Assembly (NCBI GenBank): GCA_949130485.1
Contig: OX422183.1
Span: 9,328,636-9,392,635, forward strand
Length of the DNA: 64,000 nt
DNA from: Agelas oroides
Lineage: Eukaryota > Porifera > Demospongiae > Agelasida > Agelasidae
Direction: 5' to 3'
How positions within the stretch are numbered: the first letter of the stretch is position 1; every line of letters starts with the position of its first letter. Positions 32,913 to 44,496 of the stretch are shown here, piece by piece. The position numbers were made by a program, and so were the translations under genes. The notes beneath the pieces are model-generated. The model was not told the DNA's origin. It saw only the letters and a program-made list of their open reading frames with translations, and made no database searches.

Positions 32913-33160
32913 CCTCGTTCCCAGGCTCGTGCGTGGGCGGGGAGAAAAGAGCCTGGTACATACTGTTTGCGCATGCGCCAAATTTTCCGCCATACTTTCA
33001 GTAAACTAGGCCAGATATGAAGTCTGACCACATGGTTGTTAAAATTGGTCGAGTTTCACGGAGCGCTTACTACGAAAGAACCGAGATAAGGAGTTATGGC
33101 TTCCCGTAGCCTCGTTCCCAGGCTTGTGCGTGGGCGGGGAGCCTGGGAACGAGGCTACAT
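32913..33160. repeat. Pair of CCTCGTTCCCAGGC hairpin elements
   Basis: The word GTAGCCTCGTTCCCAGGCT occurs at about 32915 and again at 33106. The second copy makes a compact hairpin with AGCCTGGGAACGAGGCTAC (to 33158). The first has only a partial right half (AGAGCCTGG). Between them lies about 150 bp of unrelated sequence. Confidence 0.75.
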
Positions 33161-33539
33161 ACACTGCTGCCTACACACTGTAAATACAATGTAATTCATT
33201 GCTGGTTGTGTGAATGTAACATCAGGTTAAACTCCAGGTGGTATTAGTGTTCACTATCAACTACTCAACTGATAATAAACTTGTGCACATCAACATAAAA
33301 CATGGAGCCATTACATTATTTATGAAGTGAGTTTTCCATTTTTACATAACGTATTAGTTTCAAAACTCAACAATTATAGTGTGGGATGCTAGCTTATGTG
33401 GCCTGTTGTGAAAAGGATCAGATATAAGTAAGCTGCACTAACACTGAATTCAGCATGCCATCACAAATGACTGTGACCTTGGAAAATGCTTCAGGGATCT
33501 GCCTAAAGTGCGCCTTTTTGAATTTAGAGCTTTATAGCT

Positions 33540-34430
33540 CTTATTGTCAAGATGATTAGTTGTTTTGAGTATGAAACGCAATCAACATACAAGACTCTCA
33601 GGCCTGCAACATTAAGATTTTGAGTCGGTATTCTGTTTCCTGTTTGGGGTCAACCAGTACAACTAAGATCATTGTCTTTGGCCTTACAGTCTATTACACA
33701 ATAGAAACATGTTTACTTAAAAATTGTCTTTCATATTTGTGGTCAAGCAATGCATTATCTTAGCCTTACAATCCACTACACAAAGAAAACGTGTGCAACT
33801 CCCATTATGGTGCAGTACGATGTAGGTAATTAGCAGTAAATGTAATAACTGTGTATATAGTAGCATGTCCATGCTCACCACTGATTTATGATGATCTTGT
33901 AATGAATATTGCAAAAAGATCTGGTTGAGGCTATATAACCAACTTAAGATTTAGTTTTACTATATGAGTTATCTTGTATGTTAAAGAAAAATGTTTATGA
34001 GAAATGCTAGGCAACCACACAAAAACAGCTAACAGCCTCTGGCCATGCGTATTCAGGGAAGTGCCATCTGTAATTGCACATTCATGGCAAGAGGGTAACA
34101 CATAATGAAAGATTGTTAGCCTGTATTTTATTCTTTGGTTTGTATTGACAATTGTACACGAAGAAGAATGATGTAAACCAAAGAAGACAGGGTACACCTT
34201 GGAATGACACTTGATAGTGGTGTACAACATGTGCTAGCCAATTTTCTATCATGGTAAACTTGTAAATGAATATTTAGAAGTAGTTACGTAAGCAAGGTCT
34301 CTCTTGGGATCTGGCAAGGTTGGTGTCAAGCCATATAACAAAACAGTGCCTAAAATATTAAAATTTTAAATACATGTTAACATCACTGAAACACCTAGGG
34401 GGTCTAGTGGCATTTGTGTACACCTTGAGA
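33540..34430 (+). repeat. Array unit plus duplicated block B, second copy
   Basis: The first 260 bp match the array at 29790-30640 (GAGTATGAAACGCAATCAAC, CTCAGGCCTGCAACATT, GTCAACCAGTACAAC). The rest matches 30590-31240 in the same order. The order and orientation of both parts are kept, so one event probably duplicated the whole stretch. Confidence 0.65.
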
Positions 34431-35787
34431 GTTTAAATAATTTCACTCTGAGGCCTTTTGAGGCCAACTTGAGTGAAACTCAGAGTTTATCACTGCCTAG
34501 CTAATTTCATCACACAATTGGGCAGTTTACAAAATGATTTGTAGCAGTTGATTCTGACAAAACTAACTACCGTAAATTTCGTGCCAAGCTGACAGTGTGG
34601 GGAACAATTTATATACAGTGGTCCACTGAGATGATTTTAAGGCACCTGTCATCTCCTTGTAGGACATGATATGAGAAAGGGGGATACTTGATTGGGGGAA
34701 TGGTCAAAGTCGGTCCCAAAACATCTACATCAGAAAAATGCTGTGTCATACATTCATCTGATGCTAACCCTTATCAACCCACTGACAATAATGGTGCACT
34801 CAGTAGACAGCTGCAGTATCGTATAGCAGCATGAGGTGTATGGACAAATGCGGCTACTTCTTCTGTACCTCATTATCAGATAAAACCATTCCAATTATTC
34901 ATTTTCAATGTTTTGGTTGCTAAGCAACAGACTAGGTCACTCTTGGATCTCCACACCTGACACATCCTCCACAAAGGAGGCAGGATGGCTAAAACCAAGA
35001 CTAGAGTGAGGCCAGCTACTGCTATTGAAGTTCCTTTTCACTATACTAGTTACTGTAACACATCATGAACATCTTGAATTGGAATATTTTGTAACAGTAC
35101 GTTATCACTCTGTGTATATAAATACCATATGATTCTACTGACATCATCTAGGTGTATGAAGGCGGTGTAGGTGCAAGTGTACATAAACTGTATCAAAATC
35201 CAGCTACAGTGTTTACAAGCTTAGATATTCACTGCTGATTGCCTTTGTTCAATTTTTGTATTACCCAGCTGGTGGCAGTACTACACCATATTGTGGTTAC
35301 ATAAACTTAGTGTTGTATACACATGAGCGAGCGGCTACCACATCACAGAAATCCTGTGAATTGTCATATTTCATGTGTTTGTTTCCTCCTTCATGAAGTA
35401 TACCCAGATCTGGTATATAGTATTCTCCAGTAAGAGAAGATAATATTCATAGCTATTATCAAGAGTTCAGAGTGTGCAACTCCCATATGGTTCTATACCC
35501 CATTTTGGACAGTATGACGTAGACAATTAGCAGTGAATATTGTAAGCTGTGAAAACACAGGCAGGACAGTGTTCACTCAGCTAATTACACCAGCATCTAG
35601 AATGGCTTCACCTGGTAAGCATATTTACTGCTGATTGCTACATCATACTGTCCAGATACATGGTTGGTATAGAAACCATATAGGAGTTGCAAACTCATAT
35701 ATACTGTTATGAACTCTTGCCATCAATCTTGTTAATTACATTTATTAGCAATTACCAATTACCACCAGCCTCAGGCCTTCTCACTAT
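34431..35787. other. Intergenic with dispersed-repeat pieces
   Basis: No gene is supported. Around 35090-35240 the sequence resembles intron 4 of R2 and R3 (TAACAGTA, then an ACATCATCT and AAGTGTACA order). 35170-35450 resembles 23195-23530. These may be intron relics of a lost receptor copy or a common dispersed repeat that also lies in those introns. Confidence 0.4.
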
Positions 35788-36156
35788 TAGTCTCGTCCCC
35801 AGACCTAATTTTTCGCGCGCGCCCTGCGGACTCCTCGAAAAATAGGGTCTGGACACTTTCACTATGAAAACTGGGGCAAGTTTACATACGGCGGTCAGTA
35901 AATTGGTTAATTGTAGGTGTTAATTACATTATCCGCTACCTGCAGCGTTTGCTTTGGCGCCCAAAAATTTGCAAGCTGGCTATTTGTGATGACGCATAAC
36001 GCAATTTACTTTACCTGAGCAATCTGATTGGTGCGACAACATGCCGATACGCTCGTATGATTACGCCCCAGTTTTACCTGTGAACGTGTCCAGACCCTAT
36101 TTTTCGACAAGGCCGCAGGGCGCGCGCGAAAAATTTGGTGTCTGGGGACGAGACTA
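35788..36156. mobile_element. 369-bp palindromic MITE
   Basis: The ends TAGTCTCGTCCCCAGACC and (reversed right) TAGTCTCGTCCCCAGACACC are inverted repeats. Pairing extends through AAATTTTTCGCGCGCG, CTGCGG and AATAGGGTCTGGACAC for about 95 bp. A degraded, inverted relative lies at about 61600-61930 beside the last receptor relic. Confidence 0.85.
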
Positions 36157-36449
36157 TCTCACTATCAGTCTTTGGTCACTCACAGTAAGCAATCAAAATT
36201 GGACAGTGGGAAGGCCTGGGAATGAGGCTGAATCCCCACTAGTTGTCTCCCAAGGCTCTACATTGCAGTGTTAACCTTGTATGCAAGAAGATGGTGGGAG
36301 ATATAGCTACCCAAAGTTCAACATGCTTATCAGGCCATTTGTGAGAAGTTATATAGCAATACACAAACATAAAGAGGAGTCACATCCACTAAAGCACTAA
36401 TTTCTAAATCTGGAATTCAGTGAAACAGTTGTTCTCTTTCTTTGGTTGC

Positions 36450-36990
36450 CATAGAAACTTCTTGTTTGCCTTGTACAGGTCACAAGTCCGGTGTTTATAC
36501 TATTAGGTTGTGTATAGTTCTGGAGATATTGCAAAATATCTTCCAAAGTCACCTATCCAAAATATCCGAACCATTTCCTGAAAGGAAACTAGAAAAGCAG
36601 CTGTATTTTGAAAATTATACAATGTACAAGCACCAGACGTGTACCAGAGTATTGCTAATGACCTGTGGAATCCAACGATACCAATATCACAAGGACTGCA
36701 ACCGTATAGTGACGACACATGGAGGAATACTGATGCATAAATGTCTCCAAAGACATCTTCAGGGAAGGCACAAACATTGCTGTCTGAAATGAAAACTAAT
36801 TTATCTGATTAATCTATTTGGACAGGTAACTTTCATCCTTCTAGCATAAACAGCAAACGATGTGCGCCAGCCATTTTTGATACGCCGAAGTTTGCAACCT
36901 CCTCTACAGTCCAGCGGAATTGCCTCATTTTTTGCGACTGTTCATCTCTGCATAAGAGCATCCGAATTTACTCGGTGTCCAAAGCTCGAG
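36450..36990. mobile_element. Diverged half of the 14.7-kb foldback family
   Basis: The order AGTTCT-GAGATAT, ACAAG-ACCAG, CCTGT-GAATC, TTCAG(G/A)GAAGGCACAAACA, GTGCGCCAGCCATTTTTGAT and CCTC-CTACAGTC matches the right arm at about 15322-15790 with many changes. Only one arm is clear, so this is an old, broken copy. It is the oldest-looking of three family members in the window. Confidence 0.6.
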
Positions 36991-38483
36991 GTACGTGGTA
37001 TATATGGTATGGAATGAACAGACATGCTGACAGTGGTTTTAGGAGTGACCTCCACAGCTGACACATTCTCCACAAGCTTGAGGTAGAGCTAATGCTAAAG
37101 ACTTACTCTAAAACCACTTCCTGTATGAACTACCACTCATTTTAAACTTATATTATCTGAAGTTTGACAAGTGAAAAGTGTAAAACATGGGACAAGGCTG
37201 ATCAATATGAATGGTAATAACTAGTTTAGGTCCAAGTCAGAGCATCAGCTACCAAGCAGCTAGTGCTAGCAAATACCAAATCTGATTATGTGGGTGGTTG
37301 ATTTCATAGGAGTTAATTGATCTTGTGGGAATGAATTGATTTCATAGGAGTTGATCCCACTGGAGGACACCTTTGAAGGCACACATTTACTATTTACAGT
37401 ACATATGTACCCTCCTCATGTTGAATAGAACAACCAAATGTAATTTTAAAGGCACAATCGATTGGGGTTAGAACTTGGTGGAGTGTTTCACAAATTTCGT
37501 GATGGAGATACCATACATAATCATGTAGTTTAATGTGCATACAAAAACCCTATTATCCTACTGCTCATTATCAGTACGTACAAATTGTATAAATCAGCTA
37601 GCTGTCAGAAAAAATAAACAGTGCATGCCATTTATTCAGAAACCCTTCCCAAAGTAATTTGGAAAAAGGTAAACTTTTTGTTTCTTGTCATGACTGCTGG
37701 GGAGCAATAAAATATTGTGTTGTCATTGTAACTCCTAGATCACTTGTTGTGTCATGTAAATATGAATATCTGTACTTTACATGCCCACCACTGTAGTTTC
37801 CAAAACAAACAACCGAAGTACAAATGTCATCCAAGGAAATGTAATATGTGGCAAAGCAAAGAGTTATTCATAGTAAACTAATATTCATGCAGCCAATAGC
37901 CAATGCACGAAGTTAATTGGAATACTGATACAGCTACCAGTAGGTAAAAGTGTTAAAAAGTTGAACACCTGACTCTTGTAGTTGCATGCCTCGTGGGAGA
38001 CAAAGTGACAGGCTGCCATATTGAGTAGTAAATGATACTCTTTCTTTGCAACTTATGAAATCAATTCAAATCCTGTTAGTCTTTCCTCCAAAATAAACTG
38101 TAACACTGAATTTTAGTCAAAGGGTTCAGTACATGAAGTCTGCTCAAGGACACATGGCAAAAACATGTGATCATGACTGCATCCCACCCCTTCTAGTCAC
38201 TCTGTCTGCTCTGTGCTTCCCAACCTCAAGTTTAACTCCAGAATGAAGCATGAGATTTTGTAGTCAATGGTCAACGCTTCACAGCCTGCCATTTTGTCAG
38301 CCACAAAACAGAAAAGCTGCAAGGAAGTGCACAGCAGCCACTAACCTGACCCTGGTGGCTGCGAGCTTTGTGTCTTGTATCATCACTGGGCTGGATCTGA
38401 CTCACAGATCAACCTTTGTATTTATGACTTATTTGGGCCCATTTATAAATTATGCATATTATGGAAGGAGACAAGGGGTGGTG
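36991..38483. other. Intergenic, nothing recognised
   Basis: AT-rich DNA with no supported gene. Open frames near 38250-38700 overlap the hairpin at 38484 and show no domain. Confidence 0.4.
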
Positions 38484-38632
38484 GTAGCCTTGTTCCCAGA
38501 CCTCCCCTGTTTTTTTTTTGTTTTTGGGGTTTGCATTCACTATATTACACGAAAGTGGAAGAGCAGTGCCGCCTTTCCGTTTTCGTGTATTGCAAACCAA
38601 AAAACAAGGGGAGGCCTGGGAACGAGGCAAGG
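38484..38632. repeat. 149-bp hairpin element
   Basis: GCCTTGTTCCCAGACCTCCC pairs with GGGAGGCCTGGGAACGAGGC, and the AACAAAAAAC/GTTTTTTTG and TTTGCA/TGCAAA words inside also pair. The ends belong to the CCTCGTTCCCAGGC hairpin family, here with a longer arm and a loop of about 60 bases. Confidence 0.75.
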
Positions 38633-38996
38633 GTGGTGATATGCTACAGAGGAAAAGTGGTTGATGTCATTGCTGCTACAATACACATTCTGCCATGTGG
38701 GAATGTAAGCGATTGAATACACACAAAATTTGTATGGCAAAGCTACTCTACAGACTTGCTTTGAGGTACGAAATATAACTTTAACTTCAACTTTAGACTA
38801 TGCAAGGCTGTTTTTAACATAGCTGTACAACGCTAGCTACTTGTAGGAGCATCGTTACAGCAGGAAGTTTGATGTGCTAGTACATACGCAAGTCCACTTG
38901 TCTTGCCTTCCAAGATGGTGTGGATGACATATAATGCAAATGCAATTCCTATATGGTTGCATTTGTGACTGAGCTTGGCAACCCCATATATTATAG

Positions 38997-39325
38997 TAGT
39001 CACGCATGGCCACACCCCATTCCGCAAGAGAGGGAAGGGGTCTGGTAACTTCTTTTACAGCAGTTTGTTGCCTCGCACTGTGGAGTGCGGGACCAATCAC
39101 AGCGCAGTATTCTGTCACATGAGTGCTGTTATTACAGGAAATTACAAGGTGTATATCAATTGTGAAACCACAAGCAGCTGCTTCGTCAGTCTTCTCGAGA
39201 TAATTATGCGGCCTTAGCGCTTGCGCAATGTGAGTAAATGAAATTCCTGTGCAACAAGCAGCTGCAGCGAAAGTTACCAGACCCCTTCTCTCTCTTGTGG
39301 AACGGGGTGTGGCCACGCGAGACTA
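38997..39325. mobile_element. 329-bp MITE
   Basis: TAGTCACGCATGGCCACACC at the left pairs with the right end, which reversed reads TAGTCTCGCGTGGCCACACC. Pairing continues through CATTCC-CAAGAGAG and AGGGGTCTGGTAACTT, about 55 bp in all. The centre carries a CAGCTGC repeated word. It is related in its ends to the MITE at 56387-56647. Confidence 0.85.
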
Positions 39326-39982
39326 CCCATATAGATGTACCAATAAAATGTTCAGTGCATTGCTCTGTAAACTACAATATAGTATGCAGTACATTGTTTG
39401 CTATATGCAAATCTCAGTGATTTTTGCCAAAGTTGCTGAGTCACCAGCAGCCTGGCATTGTGGTCAGGGGTTACAGGCAAGTTTATTAAGCAGTCACCAA
39501 AAAAAATTGTGACCCCTGTCACAAACCTAAGTATAGCACTATTCACAGGGAGTGATCACCCCTTGATGAGACATCAAAACGTGTAAATTATTATCACAAG
39601 CTACCAAGGGTGTGGCTTGCACGACTAGACGTGCTGCCATTTTCCTAGCCTCGGTTCATGTGTGCCGTGTGGACTTCAGCACTTCAAGTCCCAGTTACTA
39701 CAACTAACTAAGTCAGTTATCCACTAGGACCACTTACAATTTCATGCTTCCGCCGCAAAGCAGGCGTTCTATGCGTTCAGACGATCTCTCCTCCCCCCGC
39801 TTTTTGAGATAGCCTGGGAACGAGGCTGGCCTTGCAATTAACCTTTGACCTCGTTTCGGTTTTGCCAATATATTAAGCCTCTCAGCTCAGTGCAGATGAT
39901 CTCACTTTACTATCTGTGCTACATAATTGAGCGACGAGACGAATTTTGTCATTAGTATTCAACTTTTGTCAGACGTCCGAGA
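39326..39982. other. R3 upstream region
   Basis: No gene is seen. Short pieces of the CTTGCACGACTAG and CTGGGAACGAGGCTGG repeat families occur near 39618 and 39808. The R3 promoter should lie in the last few hundred bases, but I see no clear core-promoter motif. Confidence 0.4.
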
Positions 39983-42900
39983 ATGTACATGTACGCGGCG
40001 ACTAGTTTCGTTGTCACAGTATCATTTCTGCTGGGATGTAAGTCTGCTAAGAATAAGTACTGTGTAGTTAATCGTATAGTGGACTACCAGTGAATTCTGC
40101 CTTCAACACCAGATGATTATTGCTATACATATTAAACGAAGTCAAAGAATTCATATAGTATGCAGTACATTGTTTGCTATATGCAAAAAAAATAATGAAG
40201 GAATATACAGTAATCACATACATTGGTTATTGTATTTGTACAGAAAGAGAATTTTAAGTCAAATATTTTGATCCATACAGGTTACGGCTGCGATGAAGTG
40301 TTTGTAGCCCACAACACAACAATAAACTTCACATGTACTGATGGCAGACATTATCCTACCTGGTTCGTGAATGAAACAACAGTAGGAACTGAGGGACCTG
40401 GGTACAGAACCACCATCAAGGGAACGGAGGAGGTGGCTGCTACACTAACAGTTAACGGGAATATCATTTGTGATAGTTTGAATATTCATTGTGAAGCTTA
40501 TGTGACTGAAGAGCGGCAATTTTTGTCCATGCACAACACCACTGTGAAAATTCAAGGTTAGTTGCAGTCTTTCTAGAAGCATATCATTTCCCTCCATTGT
40601 TATTTCTTGCTTCTGCACTGATACTCTGTAAACCACTATTGTTCTACAATCTGATCATTTACAGGTCACCTTCCCTCCCCTGAATGTGTTATCATCAGTG
40701 AAGGCATCAACTCCTCAACCATTGAATGGAATCCCCCTTACTCTGCAATGAACATTGAGTCGGACATCATACATGTGGACCCTCACATCACACAGTACAC
40801 TGTGTACATTACTGACAACTATACTGGAAACATTATTGTCAAAGAGAATGTAACAGAGACACAATACACCTTCAATGCTTCAAGGGATGGTTCATGTCTC
40901 ATATACCAAGTCTCAGCTTGGAATGCTGGTGGTGAGGGTGAATTGAGTGAGCCAGTACAGGACAGCACACCTCATGGTAAAAACTTGCTGAACTGATTCA
41001 GGCCTAGACCTTTGACCAGTTTTTAACTGTTGCTCTCTCTTCTTACCTCTATCACAGTTCCTCACAATATTACAATCACAGCAAAACCTGATGATGCTTT
41101 AAATGCTCATATTAACGTGAGTCCACACCTTTAAATACATGTATTTATCATACGTCTAACTCACTCTAATGTATGGGAGTCAATGGGGAGCCCTGCAAAG
41201 CTGCACGCAATTTATAAAATGCCGTATTGTTTACTACAAGTCATGTGAGAATCCGTATCAGTACTGCAAATCACGTGAAAACCCATATCAGTACTACAAG
41301 TCACACAAGAATCTGTATGCATGCTGCATTTAAACGTGCAATGAGGTTTGTATGATAAAATCATTATCACCATAGTACCAAGCTATACCTGAAAAATACC
41401 ATGAGTTTGTTGCCGTTATAGCTTTGTACTGTGGTGATACTTATATAATAGCAAGAGTTTATAACAGTAAGAGTGTACAACTTCAACTCGTGTTCTACTA
41501 CCATTAATATCTGGGATAGGCAATCACCAATGGTAGATAGGCATGTGCAAGTTCAAGTGTACATATTATAAGTTGTGTAAACACTAATAAAATCTTAGAT
41601 GTTTGCATAAAGGTGTGGTTAACTATTAGTAAATGTTGCTATGTTAATCATGCAAGTTTGGTTCTATGGGAGGTCGGTAAAAAGTGGTTAACTACCAATA
41701 GAACTTCGAACTTAACGGTTACGATTGTGACTTTTTTTGCCATAAGATTCAACACTTCCATATTTCAGATTTGGGTTATTTGGGTATCACAACTGTTACA
41801 TGCATCATCATAGAAACATAAACAGCATTAACTAATTGTTTATAGCCTCACCTTTTACAAAAAATGTTCAAACTAACCTTCTATAGGTGGATGTTGTATG
41901 CACCAGCAGAATGCCCGAGTTCTTTCTCATCACTCTGGTGACCTCGGATGGAAGTGTTTTGAATGAAACAACCGTACCACATGAACCAGGACAAGCAGTT
42001 GCAGACTTCACCATCAGTCTACCTCCAAGTGTTGATGTGTGCTCCCTTCATGTGAGGATCAGTGCAGGAAATGGTGCTGGAATGTCGGCACCCAGTGAAG
42101 CAGTTGAAGTTGGTAAGTCCAGTTACTTCAAATAAGTAAATTAGCCTAAGGAGATTTACAACTACGAATTTATGTTCTCTGCAGGTTGTTCAGGTGAGAG
42201 CACAGACTCTGCTGCTACTGCCTCTACTACTATGGCTACTGTTGCTAGTAGTGGGGGTACAAGGCAGCAAGAAGACAGTACCACATTAATAGGTGAAGTG
42301 TTTAGTTACTGAACTTAATTAATGGTTGTGTACATAACCGTTATTGGTTTTCTTATTTGAAAAATTAGTGCCTGCTCTCAATTCTTTTCTTAGTCATCAT
42401 CATCGGTGGAGTCATTGCCGTCATTGTTGTTGGAGTGCTGATCGTGGCAGCAACAATTGGAATCATACTTTATGTCAAACATAATAGAAGAAACAGTAAA
42501 GGTAAATCAAATAATCAGAAATCCTATATAGATTGGTACGAATGTGAACTAGCAAGTATGTGTGTAATGTTTTCTTTTAGTAGATCCCTCAGACCAAACT
42601 GATAACTACTACTCAAAAAGGTATGCAAAATGTTATTACTAAATACAATAGCTTGCTAACCAATCTGCTTTATACCTGGCCACAGCCCGTCACTCGGTGG
42701 ACCAGTACCACTTTACAAACCACCAGTAACTGAGGTGATGTATGTTGCCACTGGGAAACAGAAGATATCAAACTCTGCTAAAACATCACAATCAAGTTTG
42801 CACACAACAGACAGTGAGGGGCCAGATCACTCTGGTGACCTCTTACTACAGTCCAGCCCTCCAGTTCCAGTGGGGAGTCCCCATGTGGTGTATACACAAC

Positions 42901-42986
42901 TTAACGTAAAGTCAACTCGTGTTCAGCCACCAGCAAACAATAACGAAGTGCAGTACATTCAGATAGAACACAATGACAAACTCTGA
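39983..42986 (+). CDS. R3: Ig-FN3-FN3 single-pass receptor with tandem ITIMs
   Basis: Exons: 39983-40037, 40281-40556, 40665-40976, 41058-41116, 41887-42112, 42185-42292, 42394-42501, 42581-42620 and 42686-42986, giving 494 codons in frame. Same plan as R2: signal peptide ending in a Cys codon split by the intron, Ig-like (INFTC, PTWFVNET, NIHCEAY), FN3 (IEWNPP, YQVSAWNAGGEGELSE), split second FN3 (ISAGNGAGMSAP), Ala/Thr/Ser stalk, membrane helix with Gly and Val, tail with VVYTQL and VQYIQI, both canonical ITIMs, 21 residues apart. The Ig exon has exactly the same length as in R2 (276 bp). Intron 4 is enlarged by a dispersed repeat (41148-41440). Exon 8 again has a TAG-TAG acceptor. The gene converges on R4. 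Confidence 0.88.
41148..41440 (+). repeat. Dispersed repeat, copy 3, in R3 intron 4
   Basis: It begins CATACGTCTAACTCACTC and ends near TGTACTGTGGTGATAC, matching 10482-10860 with about three subrepeats and a shortened palindromic end. It is more diverged than the copy at 10482. It lies in the sense direction of R3 and does not touch the splice sites. Confidence 0.8.
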
Positions 42987-43253
42987 TGGTGCATCTTCAT
43001 GTACATAGGAGTACACACTCATGATATCTTTTGCTTTGTGCTTGTTTATCATTATTGTTGCTGCATGTCAACTTATACACTTAAAGTAACATTTTTTTTT
43101 GCTGGTAGCATAAAAGTCCTGGCAGATACCATTGTTACCATTGTACACTGCAAGCATAATTGTTTCATGATTAATTGGTTAAAACAACACAATGTGTTAC
43201 TAATTATTGGGTTAAAGTCCTGCGATCTGACTATGAGAGCAGTAAAGACAGCT

Positions 43254-43580
43254 CAGTGTTGTTTTAGTGAAGAGCTTACACTTTAGTTTAGTTGTAATTA
43301 GTTTTTAGATTCTGAAAGCAATTTGGTTTAGTTTAGTTTGAATCTTAACAGTTAGTTATAGTTCAATTACTAAAACTCCAACACCCTTATTAAAAGGTAT
43401 TTAGTTATAGTTATCAGGGGTAGTTTTCTTTTTGATATAGTTCTGGAGTCTTATTGGATCTTTTAGCTTAGTTTAGTTACAGTCTCCAGTCCTCAGGATA
43501 ATTTTTGTTTGATTAACTAAAAAGTTCCGAGGCCATACTAAAAGAGTATTATACTTTTAGTTAACTAAAACAACACCAAT
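43254..43580. mobile_element. Possible TTTAGTT-rich TIR element
   Basis: AGTGTTGTTTTAGT at the left pairs with ACTAAAACAACACCA at the right. The interior is rich in TTTAGTTTAGTT words on one strand. The ends are short, so confidence is moderate. Confidence 0.5.
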
Positions 43581-43945
43581 ACATTGTCTATTGTGAATAG
43601 AAATCCCCTGCAGACAAGGTTGCAGGACTGGGTTGGATTGGCTGTACAGCCACATTGTCTGAATTGATACTCTCACTATTCACCAATCCAGCCTCTGGAT
43701 AAATTACATCCATTCATTTTTATGCATGTACGTACAACTTCACAGCAATAGCAGAATCTCATCATTAGTAGAGTGTAGGATTGACTTTTCATTTACTCAC
43801 TGTAATGTCACAAACACAATAAGTACTCTGGATAGTATAGTGTCATCATAGTGTAATATATTTACAATAGAGTCAATTGACGAGAAGAGTCAAACAACAG
43901 CAACTTAAATAAATTCACTGCTAAGCCATAAGGATGACTACAGAG

Positions 43946-44392
43946 CAGGGTTGTAGTAATTGAATTCAGACAGGGTTTTATTGATTACAATTACTTGAGC
44001 CTGAATCTTCAATTAATACCCATTACAATTACCAAGTTTGCTTACGAGTAATGATTACAATTACAGAAAAATGACAAATTACAAATTACATTGTTAAATT
44101 ACAGGTCGAAGTAGTATGAGTTGGTTTTAATGTAAATGTGTTGACAAAGCATGTTCTTGCCACATGTCTAGAACAGCACATGGTCAGCTGAGTGTGCTGA
44201 GTTTGCCAGTATTGTAATTGAACTTGTAATTGGTATTTTACTATCCCCTGCAAACAATTACATGACATTTGTTCAGCATTACAAATTACATAAGTTGTTG
44301 TGAAGTGAAATTACAATTACAAATTACTGTGTTTGAAAACCTGTAATGATTACGTAGTCATTACATTTGGTTTTTCAATTACTACAACCCTG
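43946..44392. mobile_element. 447-bp hAT-type MITE with 8-bp target duplication
   Basis: The ends CAGGGTTGTAGTAATTGAA and its perfect reverse complement are flanked by CTACAGAG on both sides (43938-43945 and 44393-44400). An 8-bp duplication and a terminus beginning CAGGG are the hallmarks of hAT elements. The interior consists largely of AATTACAA-like words with no coding potential. It lies in the gap between the convergent R3 and R4. Confidence 0.9.
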
Positions 44393-44496
44393 CTACAGAG
44401 CAATGCAAAGTATAATCATGCAGAGAAATGAATGTATAATACCATAAAGACCAGTGCATCCAAGACCAGTGCATCCAAGACTGGTACATCCAACCC

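Noticed and set aside
36442-36792. 116-codon frame with Cys and His
   Set aside because: It coincides with a diverged arm of the 14.7-kb foldback family. The scattered Cys and His do not form a zinc-finger spacing.
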